The position numbers were made by a program, and so were the translations under genes. DNA of 64,000 nucleotides from the NCBI RefSeq assembly GCF_019457885.1, contig NZ_JAHZST010000003.1, positions 434,001-498,000 of the forward strand, in the 5' to 3' direction. This stretch comes from Shewanella nanhaiensis (GTDB lineage: Bacteria > Pseudomonadota > Gammaproteobacteria > Enterobacterales > Shewanellaceae). Below the pieces are notes generated by a model. That model searched no databases. It saw nothing but the letters and a program-made list of their open reading frames with translations, and was not told where the DNA came from. Position 1 is the stretch's first letter; every line of letters starts with the position of its first letter. Of this stretch, positions 37,246 through 50,837 are shown in pieces.

Positions 37246-39807
37246 ATGAGAAGGATCTTAATGGTAAGCCTACTGGCAATGTCATCTGCTCATGCCGCAG
37301 CACAGAGCCAGCAAGCTCAAGTCACTGACTTTGCCAAGCACCTTCAAGTTAGCTATGAGCTTTTAAACGCTTCACCTGAACTTTGTCCCCAAGAGCTGGA
37401 AAAGTGTTACTACTCTCGTATCCGCTTAACCACTAAAGAGCCATTAAACTTAACTAACTGGAATATCTACTTTAGTCAGCTCACTCCAGTCATTGTCAAT
37501 GAGTCTTCCCAATTCGATATTGAGCACATTAATGGCGATCTTCACCGCATCACTCCCACTAAAGAGTTCAACACCTTTACTCCCGGCACTGAGTACTCAC
37601 TCACCTTCTATAGTCAAGGAAGCCAGATCACCCGTTCAGAGTTTATGCCTAACTTCTTCGTTCACACTCAAGGAGGTGAAGCTCAGGTTATCGACAGCAC
37701 TAGAATTAGGCTCGATCCTGAAACAGGCTTAGAGATCCAGCCATATCTTGAGCCGTTTACCGATAAACAGAAACAGTTCAGGGTCAATAAAAGTGATAAT
37801 ACCCAGTGGGCCGACTCCGCTCTCCTCTATCAACAAACTCAATCGATATCTGAAAGTGTCGATATTAGCGCCCAACTTATCCCTCAACCACAATCACTTA
37901 TCATCACAGATAAGCATTCTCAAGTAGATCTCACTAAGGGAATAGTGCTTAAAACAAAAGGAGTAAGTAAGCAGTCACTCACCCCAGCAATGAATAGATT
38001 AAAGCTGTTAGGAGTAACAGAGACACCTAACGGGCTAGCTGTATCTGTCAATCTATCTCCTGAAAAAGACACGCATCCTGAACAGTACACACTAACCATA
38101 GACGCCCAGGGAATACAGGTAGCCGCCCATAGCCAGGTGGGTGCATTCTATGGACTCATCTCGCTGGCCGGGTTAATAGACACACAGAGTTTAACCCTCC
38201 CCTATTTAACAATAGAGGACCAACCTAGGTACTCATTCAGGGGCCTACATATCGATGTCGCTCGTAACTTCCTCTCTAAAGGTTTTATCTTAAGCACACT
38301 GGATCAGATGGCAGCATATAAATTGAATAAACTGCATCTACACCTTGCCGATGATGAAGGTTGGCGCCTTGAGATCCCAGGCTTAGCCGAGCTAACAGAG
38401 GTTGGATCGAGGCGCTGTTTTAATGCACCTGATGACTGCTTGCTGCCTCAACTTGGTAGCGATATCAGCGGCAATAGTCAGAGTGATGGCTATTACAGCG
38501 TCGATGATTACCTTGAAATTTTAGCTTATGCGAACGCCCGACATATTCAAGTGATCCCATCTTTAGATATGCCGGGACACAGCCGCGCAGCCATTCACTC
38601 AATGGAAGCAAGATACCGTCACTATTTAGCAAAAGGTGATCAAAAAGCCGCTGAGCGCTATCGACTCGTTGAACCTGAAGATAAAACCCAATACAGCTCA
38701 ATACAGCACTACAAAGACAACACACTGAACGTCTGTTTAGACAGTACCTACCTCTTTATCGACAAGGTTATCGATGAGGTCCAGCAGCTTCACCAACAGG
38801 CAGGCACACCATTAACCACCTACCATATCGGGGCTGATGAGACTGCGGGAGCTTGGATAGACTCCCCCGCTTGCGATCAGTTACGCAGTAACTTCAGCGA
38901 ACAGATTGCAGGACTACATAGCTTAAATGGCTACTTTATTGAGCGTGTTTCAGCCATGTTGGCTAAAAAGCAGATAAAAGTGGCGGGTTGGAACGACGGC
39001 ATGGGTGAAACTCGCCCTGAAAAGATGCCCAAATCGGTGCAAACCAACTCCTGGTCACAACTCTATAGTCAAGGCCATGTCGCCACCCATAAACAGGCTA
39101 ACTATGATTGGGATACCATCATCTCAACCCCCGAGGTCACCTACTTCGACTTCCCCTATGAAGCGCACCCACAGGAGCCAGGAAACCACTGGGCAGCCAG
39201 AAATATCAGCAGTAAAAAGGTATTCGAGTTTATGCCCGATAACCTACCAGCCCACGCTGAAATTTGGACCGACATCAACAATCAGGCATACCGCTCAGAC
39301 GATACCACTAACCCACTACGATCAGGGGTAAAATATCAAGGCCTTCAGGGACACCTTTGGAGTGAGATGCTTCGCAGTGATAGACAAGCTCAATATATGC
39401 TTTTCCCCCGGCTATTAGCGCTAGCTGAACGTGCATGGCATAAAGCTCAGTGGGAACTGGACTATGACCACTCAGGTAAAGTTTACTCCAGCCAATCTAA
39501 ACATTTTACCGAAGGTGCGATATATGCAAGAGAGCAGGACTGGCAGAGATTTGCATCCATTTTAGGACGTAAAGAACTGCTCAAACTGGAAAAAGCGGGG
39601 GTGTTTTACCGTATTCCCACTGTTGGAGCTAAGTTCAAAAACGGCAAGCTTACCATTAAAACAATATTTCCAGGGATCCCTGTTGAGTATCAAGAAAAAT
39701 CAGGTGAATGGCTGCCATACCAAGACAATGGCGAGGTGACAAAGCCTCTAAAAATAAGGGCCATGAGCCAAGACTTGAGCCGAAAAGGCAGAGCACTGGC
39801 CCTGTAA
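37246..39807 (+). CDS. secreted beta-N-acetylhexosaminidase (GH20, chitobiase)
   Basis: 853 residues with a signal peptide (cleavage near AHAAA, residue 18). Domains in order: CHB_HEX carbohydrate-binding-like N-terminal domain (about 25-170), a GH20b domain (about 205-325), the GH20 barrel (about 330-750; RGLHIDVARNF start, catalytic pair Asp531-Glu532 in HIGADE) and a small C-terminal beta domain. This is the layout of bacterial chitobiases. It would release terminal GlcNAc from chitin oligosaccharides in the periplasm or outside. The ribosome-binding site AAAAAGGAAG is close and the gap to the kinase gene is only 23 bp. Confidence 0.92.
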   Translation: MRRILMVSLLAMSSAHAAAQSQQAQVTDFAKHLQVSYELLNASPELCPQELEKCYYSRIRLTTKEPLNLTNWNIYFSQLTPVIVNESSQFDIEHINGDLHRITPTKEFNTFTPGTEYSLTFYSQGSQITRSEFMPNFFVHTQGGEAQVIDSTRIRLDPETGLEIQPYLEPFTDKQKQFRVNKSDNTQWADSALLYQQTQSISESVDISAQLIPQPQSLIITDKHSQVDLTKGIVLKTKGVSKQSLTPAMNRLKLLGVTETPNGLAVSVNLSPEKDTHPEQYTLTIDAQGIQVAAHSQVGAFYGLISLAGLIDTQSLTLPYLTIEDQPRYSFRGLHIDVARNFLSKGFILSTLDQMAAYKLNKLHLHLADDEGWRLEIPGLAELTEVGSRRCFNAPDDCLLPQLGSDISGNSQSDGYYSVDDYLEILAYANARHIQVIPSLDMPGHSRAAIHSMEARYRHYLAKGDQKAAERYRLVEPEDKTQYSSIQHYKDNTLNVCLDSTYLFIDKVIDEVQQLHQQAGTPLTTYHIGADETAGAWIDSPACDQLRSNFSEQIAGLHSLNGYFIERVSAMLAKKQIKVAGWNDGMGETRPEKMPKSVQTNSWSQLYSQGHVATHKQANYDWDTIISTPEVTYFDFPYEAHPQEPGNHWAARNISSKKVFEFMPDNLPAHAEIWTDINNQAYRSDDTTNPLRSGVKYQGLQGHLWSEMLRSDRQAQYMLFPRLLALAERAWHKAQWELDYDHSGKVYSSQSKHFTEGAIYAREQDWQRFASILGRKELLKLEKAGVFYRIPTVGAKFKNGKLTIKTIFPGIPVEYQEKSGEWLPYQDNGEVTKPLKIRAMSQDLSRKGRALAL

Positions 39808-39827
39808 TAATCGGTATAAAACCAAGC

Positions 39828-40664
39828 TCACAAACCTGAACCTAACAGGGGGATACACTGCTCAGGCTTCCTCTTTTTAGGTTTTGGTTTAGATTTATCT
39901 TCACTGCTTTTCACTTTTTTCGGCGCACTCATCTGCTCCTGCCACCAGCTAAGCTCGTCACAGCCATCCCCCTCTGGTGGCTGGGCTTGCTCCTCACACA
40001 GTTGATTATCCTCAGGACACTTAAGCCTAATATGCATATGAGATGAGTGCCCCCACCAAGGGCGCACTTTCTGTAACCAAGCACTCCCCAGCTCCGCCTG
40101 GCTGCACAGTTGCTGCTTAATCACTGGATGGACAAAAATACGGGCGACTCGCTTATCTAATGCCGCTAAGCGTATCATCACCCCATGTGCATCGGACCAA
40201 TTTGTGTTCACCTTAAAGGCTTGTCGGTTAACAACATCCAGCTTTTGAGGCTTTTCAACCTCTTGCGCGGTCAATTTTCTGTCAATCTGACGTAACCAGA
40301 TATCCACATCTAAACCTATCTGATGACTTCGGTGCCCAGAGGTAAAATGACCACCTCTAGGCATAGACATATCACCAATAAGCAAGTCATCTAAACCTGC
40401 TTGCTTAAGTGTCGCAGCATACTCATTAATAAAGTTCACCAGATCAGCATGGCCATAGTATCGCTTACGTGAGGTCCTGATCACCTGAAACCCCTCCCCT
40501 TCACTCGCCAGCTCTACTCCGCCAGACAAGCAACCATTGGCATAGCTACCGATGGCATCAGAACTTCCATCAAAGGGCTGTTCCACTCGCGCCCAAGGGT
40601 TAGCCGATGCCGTAAAACCCAACATTAGATACAAGACACACAGGAGAAGAAGATATTTAGCCAT
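39828..40664 (-). CDS. mepA: penicillin-insensitive murein endopeptidase MepA
   Basis: 278 residues with a signal peptide ending near TASA (about residue 21). The LAS-type zinc-peptidase motifs are present: SGHRSHQIGLDVD at 109-121 (His111, His114, Asp121) and WGHSSHMHIRL near 205-215. It cleaves the D-Ala-meso-DAP cross-link in periplasmic peptidoglycan. The C-terminus carries a Lys-rich stretch (about 250-270). Convergent with the hexosaminidase, only 20 bp apart. Confidence 0.93.
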   Translation of the reverse strand: MAKYLLLLCVLYLMLGFTASANPWARVEQPFDGSSDAIGSYANGCLSGGVELASEGEGFQVIRTSRKRYYGHADLVNFINEYAATLKQAGLDDLLIGDMSMPRGGHFTSGHRSHQIGLDVDIWLRQIDRKLTAQEVEKPQKLDVVNRQAFKVNTNWSDAHGVMIRLAALDKRVARIFVHPVIKQQLCSQAELGSAWLQKVRPWWGHSSHMHIRLKCPEDNQLCEEQAQPPEGDGCDELSWWQEQMSAPKKVKSSEDKSKPKPKKRKPEQCIPLLGSGL

Positions 40665-41026
40665 GGCAGATCCAAGGATAATAGGGTCAAAGAGATTAAT
40701 GAGTCAGCTTATCTAAACTAGGATGTTTTATCAGCTAAGTCTAGCAAGTGAGATCAGCAGCATCATGATAACGAGTACAGTAGTTCATGTTGGCAACCGT
40801 ATAAAATGTAAGCACTCACTTACGTATTTAAGTCGATATCAAAAACCCGCTTTAACCAATGAGATATATCAGCTCAAGCGCGCTGTGATTTCAGTACACC
40901 TTTTGTTTCATTTACATTTGTAAATAGCAATCATTGTTATTGCGCTCTAGCCAATAGCACCTACACTCAATTGAATGCTGTTTAAAACAAATAGCTAAAT
41001 GGATGATTTAATACAAGGAAGTTACT
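40665..41026. other. 362-bp gap with no gene recognised
   Basis: Divergent promoter region between mepA and the chemoreceptor. An open frame at 40723-40923 lacks a ribosome-binding site and any family pattern. No clear operator or hairpin was seen. Confidence 0.6.
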
Positions 41027-43348
41027 ATGCAGATCCGCGCAAAGCTCTCGCTATTGTTTGGTACTATCACAGCCTCTTTTCTTATTATCGCCTGTATCGC
41101 TGTCGGACTCATCGCCTATAAGATGGGTCAAGAGATTATTCATGAGCAAGCAGAGAATCACCTCACCTCAATCCGTGATATCAAGAAAGATCAGATAGAG
41201 CGTTACTATTCCACTCTCAAAAGGCAAGTACAAACCCTCTCCAACGATCGCATGATCATCACCGCCATGGAGGAGCTTAAGCAGGCCTACAAAGATTTTC
41301 CACAACTGACAGAGGATGGCCGCCAACCTCAAGAACTACAGCGCTATTACCAACAGGAGTTTAGCAGGCAGTTTGATAGCCTAAACCCAGAGGAGAGAAT
41401 CAATACCAATCGTTTACTGACAGGCTTATCTCCTCAGGCACTCGCCCTGCAGCAGAGTTATATTGCGTTAAATCCCAATCCCCTCGGTGAGAAAGATAAA
41501 CTGCTTAACGCTGGAGATGGCAGCCAATATAGCCAGCTCCACCAAGAGTACCATCCACATATCAGTGACTTTTTACAGAAGTTCTCCTATTACGATATTT
41601 TTCTTATCGATGATCTGACAGGTAATATTGTCTACTCCGTTTTTAAGGAGTTAGATTTCGCCACTTCACTTATCGATGGCCCCTACGCCGATAGTGGTAT
41701 TGCAGAGGCTTATAGAGCTGCCAATAAAACGGGAAACAGAGATCTTACCGTCATCTCAAATTTTAAACCTTACCTGCCCTCTTACATGGGTCCAGCAGCC
41801 TTTATCGCCTCACCTATCTATAAAGACACTCAAAAGATCGGAGTATTGATCTTCCAAGCTCCTATAGATGAGATCAATGCCATCATGACCTTCAACCACA
41901 ACTGGGCATCGTCGGGACTGGGTGACACGGGTGAAGCCTATCTCATCGATGAAAATCAAAAGATGCAATCAGTCAGCCGTTTCCTGCTTGAAGATAAGCC
42001 AGCCTATTTAGCTGCGCTGGCCTCATCTGGAGTCAGCCCAAAAGAGGTAAACGCCATAGACACTAAAAATACCAGCATTGGCCTACAGAAGGTCGACAGT
42101 CCAGGAGTTAGAGCTGCACTTGCTGGAGAGCATGGCTTTGCAACATTCCCAGACTATCGTAATGTCGAGGTACTATCTGCCTATGCACCACTGGAGATAG
42201 AGGGAGTAGAGCTCGCGATCCTCAGTGAAATTGATGTCGCCGAAGCATTTGCCTCACAATCTGTACTCGCTAGCAATATCACCACTTGGTCTTTGGGGAT
42301 TATTCTTCTCTTAGTCAGCGCCTCCAGCCTGATCGGTTGGATAGTCGCAGGCCAGATAACCAAACCCATTAACACTGTGGTTAACTCACTCAATCAGATA
42401 GCCGAAGCAGGTGGCGATCTGACCCAACGCATCGATTCAACAAGACGAGATGAAACAGGTCGACTGGCCGTAGGGTTTAATGGTTTTGTCAGTAAAATCC
42501 ACACGGTTATCAGTGATGTAGCAGATAACACTAAAGCGTTATCGGATACCGCCAACTCGCTATCTGTTATTACACAACAAGCCAGTAGTGGTGCCATCGA
42601 CCAGCAGAGTAATTCAGATGTTATGGCCGCCGCAATGGCCGAGATGTCAGTCACCATTAAAGAGGTTTCACACAACACTCAACAGGCGCTGGATGCGGTC
42701 CATGCGGCAGAGTCTAAAGCCGAGATAGGTAAGGTCGAGGTTAAGCACACCATCTCCATGATGACAGAGCTATCAACCCAAGTTGGCGTTACATCGACCG
42801 CCCTCACCCAAGTCGTTAACCAGTCCCAACAGATCACTAGCCTACTCAATATCATCAATGATATGGCTGAGCAGACCAACCTTCTTGCCCTCAATGCAGC
42901 CATCGAAGCCGCACGAGCGGGCGATCATGGCCGTGGATTCTCGGTTGTCGCCGACGAGGTACGTAGTCTAGCCAGTCGAGTACAGAGCTCAACCGAAGAT
43001 ATTCGCGATGTCGTTGCCAAGCTCAATACCAGTGTCACAGATGCAAACGAAGCGATGTTAATAGGAAAAGATCAAAGTGCTCAGAGTCTTGAGCAGGCTG
43101 AGAAAGCTGGAACAGCTCTGGAGGAGATCACCCGCTCGACCATGAATATTGAAGATATCAGCACCATGATAGCCGCCGCGATGGAACAACAGAGCGTGGC
43201 AACGGAAGAGATCTTACGCTCCATCACTAACATTAGTGTCGTTGCATCTCAAACCGCCACAGGCAGTGAGCAACAGGCAAACATGAGCGATAATCTGCGC
43301 AAGATGGCTGAACAGCTGGATTTCTCTATCGCAAAATTTACGGTTTAA
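41027..43348 (+). CDS. methyl-accepting chemotaxis protein with Cache-type sensor
   Basis: 773 residues. First membrane helix about 9-31, a large periplasmic sensory region of about 380 residues (double-Cache-like, with [19 protein letters not shown] near 300), second helix about 418-440, a HAMP linker (about 440-490), and the methyl-accepting cytoplasmic domain with the conserved hairpin [17 protein letters not shown] near residues 615-635. It would signal to CheA/CheW. Ligand unknown; closeness to chitin genes is suggestive only. Confidence 0.92.
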   Translation: MQIRAKLSLLFGTITASFLIIACIAVGLIAYKMGQEIIHEQAENHLTSIRDIKKDQIERYYSTLKRQVQTLSNDRMIITAMEELKQAYKDFPQLTEDGRQPQELQRYYQQEFSRQFDSLNPEERINTNRLLTGLSPQALALQQSYIALNPNPLGEKDKLLNAGDGSQYSQLHQEYHPHISDFLQKFSYYDIFLIDDLTGNIVYSVFKELDFATSLIDGPYADSGIAEAYRAANKTGNRDLTVISNFKPYLPSYMGPAAFIASPIYKDTQKIGVLIFQAPIDEINAIMTFNHNWASSGLGDTGEAYLIDENQKMQSVSRFLLEDKPAYLAALASSGVSPKEVNAIDTKNTSIGLQKVDSPGVRAALAGEHGFATFPDYRNVEVLSAYAPLEIEGVELAILSEIDVAEAFASQSVLASNITTWSLGIILLLVSASSLIGWIVAGQITKPINTVVNSLNQIAEAGGDLTQRIDSTRRDETGRLAVGFNGFVSKIHTVISDVADNTKALSDTANSLSVITQQASSGAIDQQSNSDVMAAAMAEMSVTIKEVSHNTQQALDAVHAAESKAEIGKVEVKHTISMMTELSTQVGVTSTALTQVVNQSQQITSLLNIINDMAEQTNLLALNAAIEAARAGDHGRGFSVVADEVRSLASRVQSSTEDIRDVVAKLNTSVTDANEAMLIGKDQSAQSLEQAEKAGTALEEITRSTMNIEDISTMIAAAMEQQSVATEEILRSITNISVVASQTATGSEQQANMSDNLRKMAEQLDFSIAKFTV

Positions 43349-43447
43349 TACTCTCTAACACTTAGGCTATATGCAAAAACTACCATTTGACTCGATGAGT
43401 GATAGAATTGAGATAAGTTTAACTATAACCCCATACAAGGTAGTGCA

Positions 43448-43699
43448 ATGAACCCAATTCTTGCGATCTTAAAAGAGCACAATGTAACTGATGCGCAAAT
43501 TAACGAGCTATTTCAGGCGATGACAGACAACCCTATGATGGCCATGGGCATGATTGGACAGCTAGGGATCCAGCCGGAACAGCTACAGCAACTGATGGCG
43601 CTTGTGATGCAAAACCCTGCATTAATTAAAGAGGCCGTTGATGAGCTAGGTTTAGACTTCTCCAAAGTCGAAGCGGCTAAGGCACAACTGCAAAACTAG
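43448..43699 (+). CDS. DUF2999-family small protein
   Basis: 83 residues, soluble, Met- and Gln-rich and helical (ELFQAMTDNPMMAMGMIGQLG, with a similar QLMALVMQNPALIKEAV second half), which fits the DUF2999 family found in Shewanella and relatives. No known function. It has its own gap from the chemoreceptor (99 bp) and ends in a strong terminator. Confidence 0.78.
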   Translation: MNPILAILKEHNVTDAQINELFQAMTDNPMMAMGMIGQLGIQPEQLQQLMALVMQNPALIKEAVDELGLDFSKVEAAKAQLQN

Positions 43700-43714
43700 C
43701 CTTCAGCGCTAAAC

Positions 43715-43746
43715 AAAAAGGCCATCGAGAATTCGATGGCCTTTTT
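43715..43746. terminator. bidirectional rho-independent terminator
   Basis: A perfect 14-bp stem (AAAAAGGCCATCGA with its complement) and GAAT loop between the DUF2999 gene and the convergent M4 protease gene; A and T tracts on both sides allow use from either strand. Confidence 0.94.
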
Positions 43747-43760
43747 ATGCTCATATCGAA

Positions 43761-46433
<2,673 letters not shown>

Positions 46434-47309
46434 CTAGAGTGATGAGCTAGATGAACTATTTATGATCTCAAGTGTAGTGTGCTTGATCCCAAACTCACTG
46501 GCGAGTTTCTGCTTCACGAGTTCAAGTGCTGCCACTGAACTCTCTTTATCGCTCAGTACTAAGTTTGCTGTAAACATATACTGTTTATCAGCAATTTCCC
46601 ACAAGTGGATATGCTCAATTGACTCTAACACTTCCAACTGAATAAGCTCCTCTTTCACTCTCTTCAGATCTATCTCTTCAGGTGTCGCTTCCATCAGAAT
46701 CAGCACAGCTTTTCTCAGTAAGATCCAACCATGGTAGATGACATAGATAGAGATAATAGCCGTAGTAATAAGATCGACAATATACCACTGAAAATTGATG
46801 ATCAGTATGCCAGCAATAATCACAGCAACAGAGGCCATGGCATCGGAAACATTGTGAATAAACGCAGCACGAATGTTCAGATTATCTTTAGCACCTGATG
46901 AGTAAGTTAACAGTGCGGTAGCAAGATCTATGACTAAAGCAATACCTGCAACGGCAAAGACTATCCAACCATCAACAGGCTGTGGATTTAAGTAACGATC
47001 GACTGACTCAAAGATAAGATATAAACCGACCGCAATAAGGGAGACACTATTGATTAATGTGCCTAGAATTTCCGCTCTTTTATAACCAAATGTCATTCGG
47101 TTACTGGCAGGCTTATTACCAATTTTACGGGCAATAACTGCAATAATAATCGCGCCAGCATCACTAAAATTGTGTAGAGCATCGGCCAAAAGTGACAAAC
47201 TTCCAGCTAAGATACCGCCAACAACCTGAAAAATAGTTAGTAGAATATTAATAAAAATAGCGATATAGAGCTTCTTACTATTGGTTTCAAACTGATGATT
47301 GTGTGACAT
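46434..47309 (-). CDS. CDF-family divalent cation efflux protein
   Basis: 291 residues with six membrane helices and the cation-diffusion-facilitator metal-site motifs LADALHNFSDA (residues 41-51; His46, Asp50) in helix 2 and FIHNVSDAMASV in helix 5. The N-terminal MSHNHQ gives a small His patch. The cytoplasmic C-terminal domain (about 210-285) is of the usual size. It would export Zn2+ and perhaps Co2+ or Cd2+. It lies downstream of the Czc-type RND operon on the same strand, but a terminator between them suggests separate transcription. Confidence 0.92.
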   Translation of the reverse strand: MSHNHQFETNSKKLYIAIFINILLTIFQVVGGILAGSLSLLADALHNFSDAGAIIIAVIARKIGNKPASNRMTFGYKRAEILGTLINSVSLIAVGLYLIFESVDRYLNPQPVDGWIVFAVAGIALVIDLATALLTYSSGAKDNLNIRAAFIHNVSDAMASVAVIIAGILIINFQWYIVDLITTAIISIYVIYHGWILLRKAVLILMEATPEEIDLKRVKEELIQLEVLESIEHIHLWEIADKQYMFTANLVLSDKESSVAALELVKQKLASEFGIKHTTLEIINSSSSSSL

Positions 47310-47338
47310 TTAAAGTACTCCGTTAGCAATTAACCTCT

Positions 47339-47362
47339 AAAAAGCGCAGCTTCCTGCTGCGC
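47339..47362 (-). terminator. rho-independent terminator after the czc-type operon
   Basis: Read on the minus strand, GCGCAGC and GCTGCGC pair across AGGAA and are followed by five T. It is about 180 bp after the RND pump stop codon and just before the CDF gene. Confidence 0.82.
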
Positions 47363-47539
47363 GTACTAAATCACCCCATAGGCTGGGTGACGGTAACAAA
47401 TGTGGGTGCGACGGCAGACTAACGCTATGCACCCCATAGGTAAGCATCCAGCTTTAAAAATCGAGTTAAAACAGAGCCCAAAAGCCACAAGTCACGAACA
47501 AAAGCTTGTCGCTTTTGGCCCGCAACTCGTAGCTAAAGA

Positions 47540-50500
47540 CTATTTCTCCTCACCTCGATAGATCCAGCGATACAGGGTCGGTAATACCAGCAAGGTCAAA
47601 GCGGTCGAACTAAATAGACCACCAATAATCACCACAGCAAGAGGCTGCTGGATCTCACTGCCCACACCGCTCGATACCAAGATAGGAATGAGACCTAATG
47701 CAGAGGTCAAGGCCGTCATTAATACCGGACGCAAACGCCCTACCGTGCCCTCATACACACTGGTATAGAGACTTTCGCCAGCGTTCGAGCCTAGCTTCTC
47801 TTTCAGTGCAGCCTGACGTCGCTGGTTAATTGAGTCCACTAACACCACACCATTAAGCACAGCTACACCAAATAGGGTGATAAAGCCGATTGAACTTGGT
47901 ACCGACAGATAAGTGCCACTGACAAACAGGGCGACCACACCACCAATTAGGGCCAAAGGCACGTTCGCCATAATTAAGCCAACTTGCTTCACCGAGCCAA
48001 ATGAGAAGAAGAGCAGTAGCGCAATAAGACCGATAGAGACAGGCACCACTAGCATTAACTTTTGCTGAGCACGCTGCTGATTCTCATATTGCCCCCCCAC
48101 CACAACCGTATATCCAGGTGGCAGTTCAGCCTGTGGAATAATGGCGTAGATATCATTCACTACAGAGCCCATATCTCGGCCCGATACGTTGGCTTGCACC
48201 ACAACACGACGCTGAACATCGTCGCGGCGAATATTCGGCGGTGCCATCTCAACTTCAACATTGGCAACTTCACCCAAGCGCACCTTAGCACCACTCACAC
48301 CGCTTAAGATCAGATCCCTAAGAGCATCTGGCGCATTACGGTACTCCTCGGCCAAACGCACATTGATATCGTATCTGGCATTGCCATCGATCACTTGCCC
48401 AGCGCTGGTACCACCAATACCTTGGCTTACTAGGCTCATCACCTCATCAACACTGATACCATAGCGTGCAAGCAGCTCACGTTTAGGACGAACCACCAGC
48501 TGAGCTTCGCCACTCACCTGCTCCAAAGAGACATCCACAGCACCGGGGATCCCAGCAACTAAAGCCGTAAGCCTTTCACCACTTTCAGATAATACGTCAA
48601 GATCGGGACCAAATAGCTTGATCGCCAGCTGAGCCTTCACCCCTGACAGCAACTCATCCACTCGGGTTGCGATCGGTTGAGAGAAGGTAAACAGCAGTCC
48701 AGGGAAGACGCTTAGTTTCTTCTCCATCATTTTTTGTAGCTCAATACGACTTTCAGCAGAGCGCCACTCATCAACAGGTTTAAGACCGATATAGATCTCA
48801 ATATTGTTCACAGGCTCAGGATCGCCCCCAAGCTCGGCGGCGCCAATACGGCTCAGTGCATAGTCGACCTCTGGAAACTCAAGCAGCATCCTCTCAAGCT
48901 TAGGCGCAACATCCAGTGAAGTCCCAAGACTGGCGGTAGGAGCTAGAGTCACACGTAGGTTAATCGTGCCCTCCTCAAGTTCAGGCACAAACTCAGTCCC
49001 TAAGCGTGGCAAGAGCGCCATACTCAAACCGAACATCACCACGGCGGTGACAATCACAGTTTTAGGTCTTGCCATGGTTGCCGTTAACAGGCGGCGATAG
49101 CCGGCCTCAATTGGCTTAAGAACTGGGCTCTTCCTTAAGGTGATCCCACGTTTGAACAGGAAGACAGCAAGAGCCGGAACGGCAACCAGCGCCACCACAA
49201 GGGCTGACAACATGGCTAAAATAATGCTCACCGCCATCGGCTGGAACAACTTACCCTCTACCCCCTCTAACGCAAACAGAGGCGCGAACACTACGATAAT
49301 GATCGCCGTCGCAAAGAAGATAGGGCTACATACCTCTTTCGCCGCCAACATCACTCGCATGGCGATACCATCTTCAAAGCCTGCTCTTGAGCCATCCTCA
49401 TAGGCATGGTGAGGGTCTAACTCTCCATCCGCTCTGCACTGAGCATCACTCAAATGCTGTCTATCAGGCTGAGTCAGATGCTTAAAGATATTCTCCACCA
49501 TCACCACTGAGCCATCCACCAACATACCGATAGCCACCGCCAATCCACCCAATGACATCAAGTTCGCCGACATGCCGAAGTAGGACATCACCATCAAGGC
49601 AAGACAGATAGAGACAGGAATAGAGAGCAGTACCAGTAAGGTGGCACGGATATTCACCAGAAACAGTGCCAGAATGACCACGATAAACACAAATGCCATC
49701 AAGAGTGCATCGCGTACTGTGGTCACAGCTTGGGTCACCAGATCGGATTGATCGTAGAACACCTCAAAGGTCACGCCCTCAGGCAGGGCCTGCTCAACCA
49801 TCGCCGTTCTGGCATTAATATCATCGATAGTCGCCTTAGTATTCGCGCCCATACGCTTTAAGATAACACCAGCAACCACTTCACCTAAATCCTGTGCATT
49901 ACCCGCTTCATCGCGGCGTGTCATGGTGACAGCACCGACACGGATCTCACTGCCGTAGGCAACTTTTGCAATATCACTGACACGAATTGGCGTACCGGCA
50001 AACTCAGTTAATGGGATCTGGGCTATCGCCTGCAATCCAGCCTCACCAGCAGGCAGAAGACCATAGCCGCGAACCACGAGCTGCTCCTGACCTTGATCCA
50101 TAAACCAGCCACCTGCATTGCGGTTATTACTCTCAAGGGCTGTGGTTACCTGCTCCATAGAGAGGCCAAAACTGAGCAACTTAGTAGGGTCTATCTGCAC
50201 TTGGTATTGACGAACATCGCCACCAAAGGAGAGTACGTCGGTCACCCCACCCACAGGCATCATAATGAGCTTAACAAGGTAATCGTTAAGACTACGTAGC
50301 TCTGCTGCATCGATACCTGCATCTGGCGCTGCACGCAGGATATATTGGTAGATCTGTCCTAATCCCGAGGTGTTTGGGCCAATTTCAGGCACGCCTATCC
50401 CATCGGGGATCATCTCCCGCGCCGCCTGCAACTGCTCAAATACCTGTTGGCGAGCAAAATAGATATCCGTGCCTTCGGCGAACACAACGGTAACCAAAGA

Positions 50501-50770
50501 CAAGCCAGTTCGCGACAGTGAGCGAACCTCAGTCACCGCAGGTAGAGCGTACATCGCCGACTCAACTGGGTAACTAATGAGTTTTTCAACCTCTTCTGCA
50601 GCCAGACCTTCAGCTTCGGTGTTCACTGTGACCTGAACATTGGTCACATCTGGAAAGGCATCCAGGTTTAATTTTGGCAACATGGCCACACTGGCGACCG
50701 CGATGGCGATCAAGCCAAGTGCCACCAGTAATCGGTTACGGATCGCAACCTCAATCAGTCTCTGTAACAT
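47540..50770 (-). CDS. heavy-metal efflux RND permease (CzcA/CusA family)
   Basis: 1,076 residues, typical of HME-RND pumps. Features: N-terminal helix, PDVTNVQVTVNTEAEGL motif near residue 38, two large periplasmic loops, and the helix-4 region with GMLVDGSVVMVENIF (about 415-430). The key acidic residue in the motif GLAVAIGMLVDGSVVMVEN resembles CzcA (divalent Zn/Co/Cd) rather than the Cu/Ag CusA set, but I would not assign the metal with confidence. Last gene of a CzcC-CzcB-CzcA order; a 67-bp gap follows the adaptor gene. Confidence 0.93.
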   Translation of the reverse strand: MLQRLIEVAIRNRLLVALGLIAIAVASVAMLPKLNLDAFPDVTNVQVTVNTEAEGLAAEEVEKLISYPVESAMYALPAVTEVRSLSRTGLSLVTVVFAEGTDIYFARQQVFEQLQAAREMIPDGIGVPEIGPNTSGLGQIYQYILRAAPDAGIDAAELRSLNDYLVKLIMMPVGGVTDVLSFGGDVRQYQVQIDPTKLLSFGLSMEQVTTALESNNRNAGGWFMDQGQEQLVVRGYGLLPAGEAGLQAIAQIPLTEFAGTPIRVSDIAKVAYGSEIRVGAVTMTRRDEAGNAQDLGEVVAGVILKRMGANTKATIDDINARTAMVEQALPEGVTFEVFYDQSDLVTQAVTTVRDALLMAFVFIVVILALFLVNIRATLLVLLSIPVSICLALMVMSYFGMSANLMSLGGLAVAIGMLVDGSVVMVENIFKHLTQPDRQHLSDAQCRADGELDPHHAYEDGSRAGFEDGIAMRVMLAAKEVCSPIFFATAIIIVVFAPLFALEGVEGKLFQPMAVSIILAMLSALVVALVAVPALAVFLFKRGITLRKSPVLKPIEAGYRRLLTATMARPKTVIVTAVVMFGLSMALLPRLGTEFVPELEEGTINLRVTLAPTASLGTSLDVAPKLERMLLEFPEVDYALSRIGAAELGGDPEPVNNIEIYIGLKPVDEWRSAESRIELQKMMEKKLSVFPGLLFTFSQPIATRVDELLSGVKAQLAIKLFGPDLDVLSESGERLTALVAGIPGAVDVSLEQVSGEAQLVVRPKRELLARYGISVDEVMSLVSQGIGGTSAGQVIDGNARYDINVRLAEEYRNAPDALRDLILSGVSGAKVRLGEVANVEVEMAPPNIRRDDVQRRVVVQANVSGRDMGSVVNDIYAIIPQAELPPGYTVVVGGQYENQQRAQQKLMLVVPVSIGLIALLLFFSFGSVKQVGLIMANVPLALIGGVVALFVSGTYLSVPSSIGFITLFGVAVLNGVVLVDSINQRRQAALKEKLGSNAGESLYTSVYEGTVGRLRPVLMTALTSALGLIPILVSSGVGSEIQQPLAVVIIGGLFSSTALTLLVLPTLYRWIYRGEEK

Positions 50771-50837
50771 GAGAGAACCTCTTTCTTTTCAAGAATATGT
50801 AGATGGTCCAAACCTGAGTAATGACTCAAGCTTGTGA

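Noticed and set aside
40723..40923. 66-codon open frame between mepA and the chemoreceptor
   Set aside because: No ribosome-binding site, no domain pattern, in a promoter region.
47395..47460. A metal riboswitch upstream of the CDF gene
   Set aside because: The hairpins seen there are a terminator (47339-47362) and a short TCACCC/GGGTGA stem; no conserved riboswitch core was recognised.
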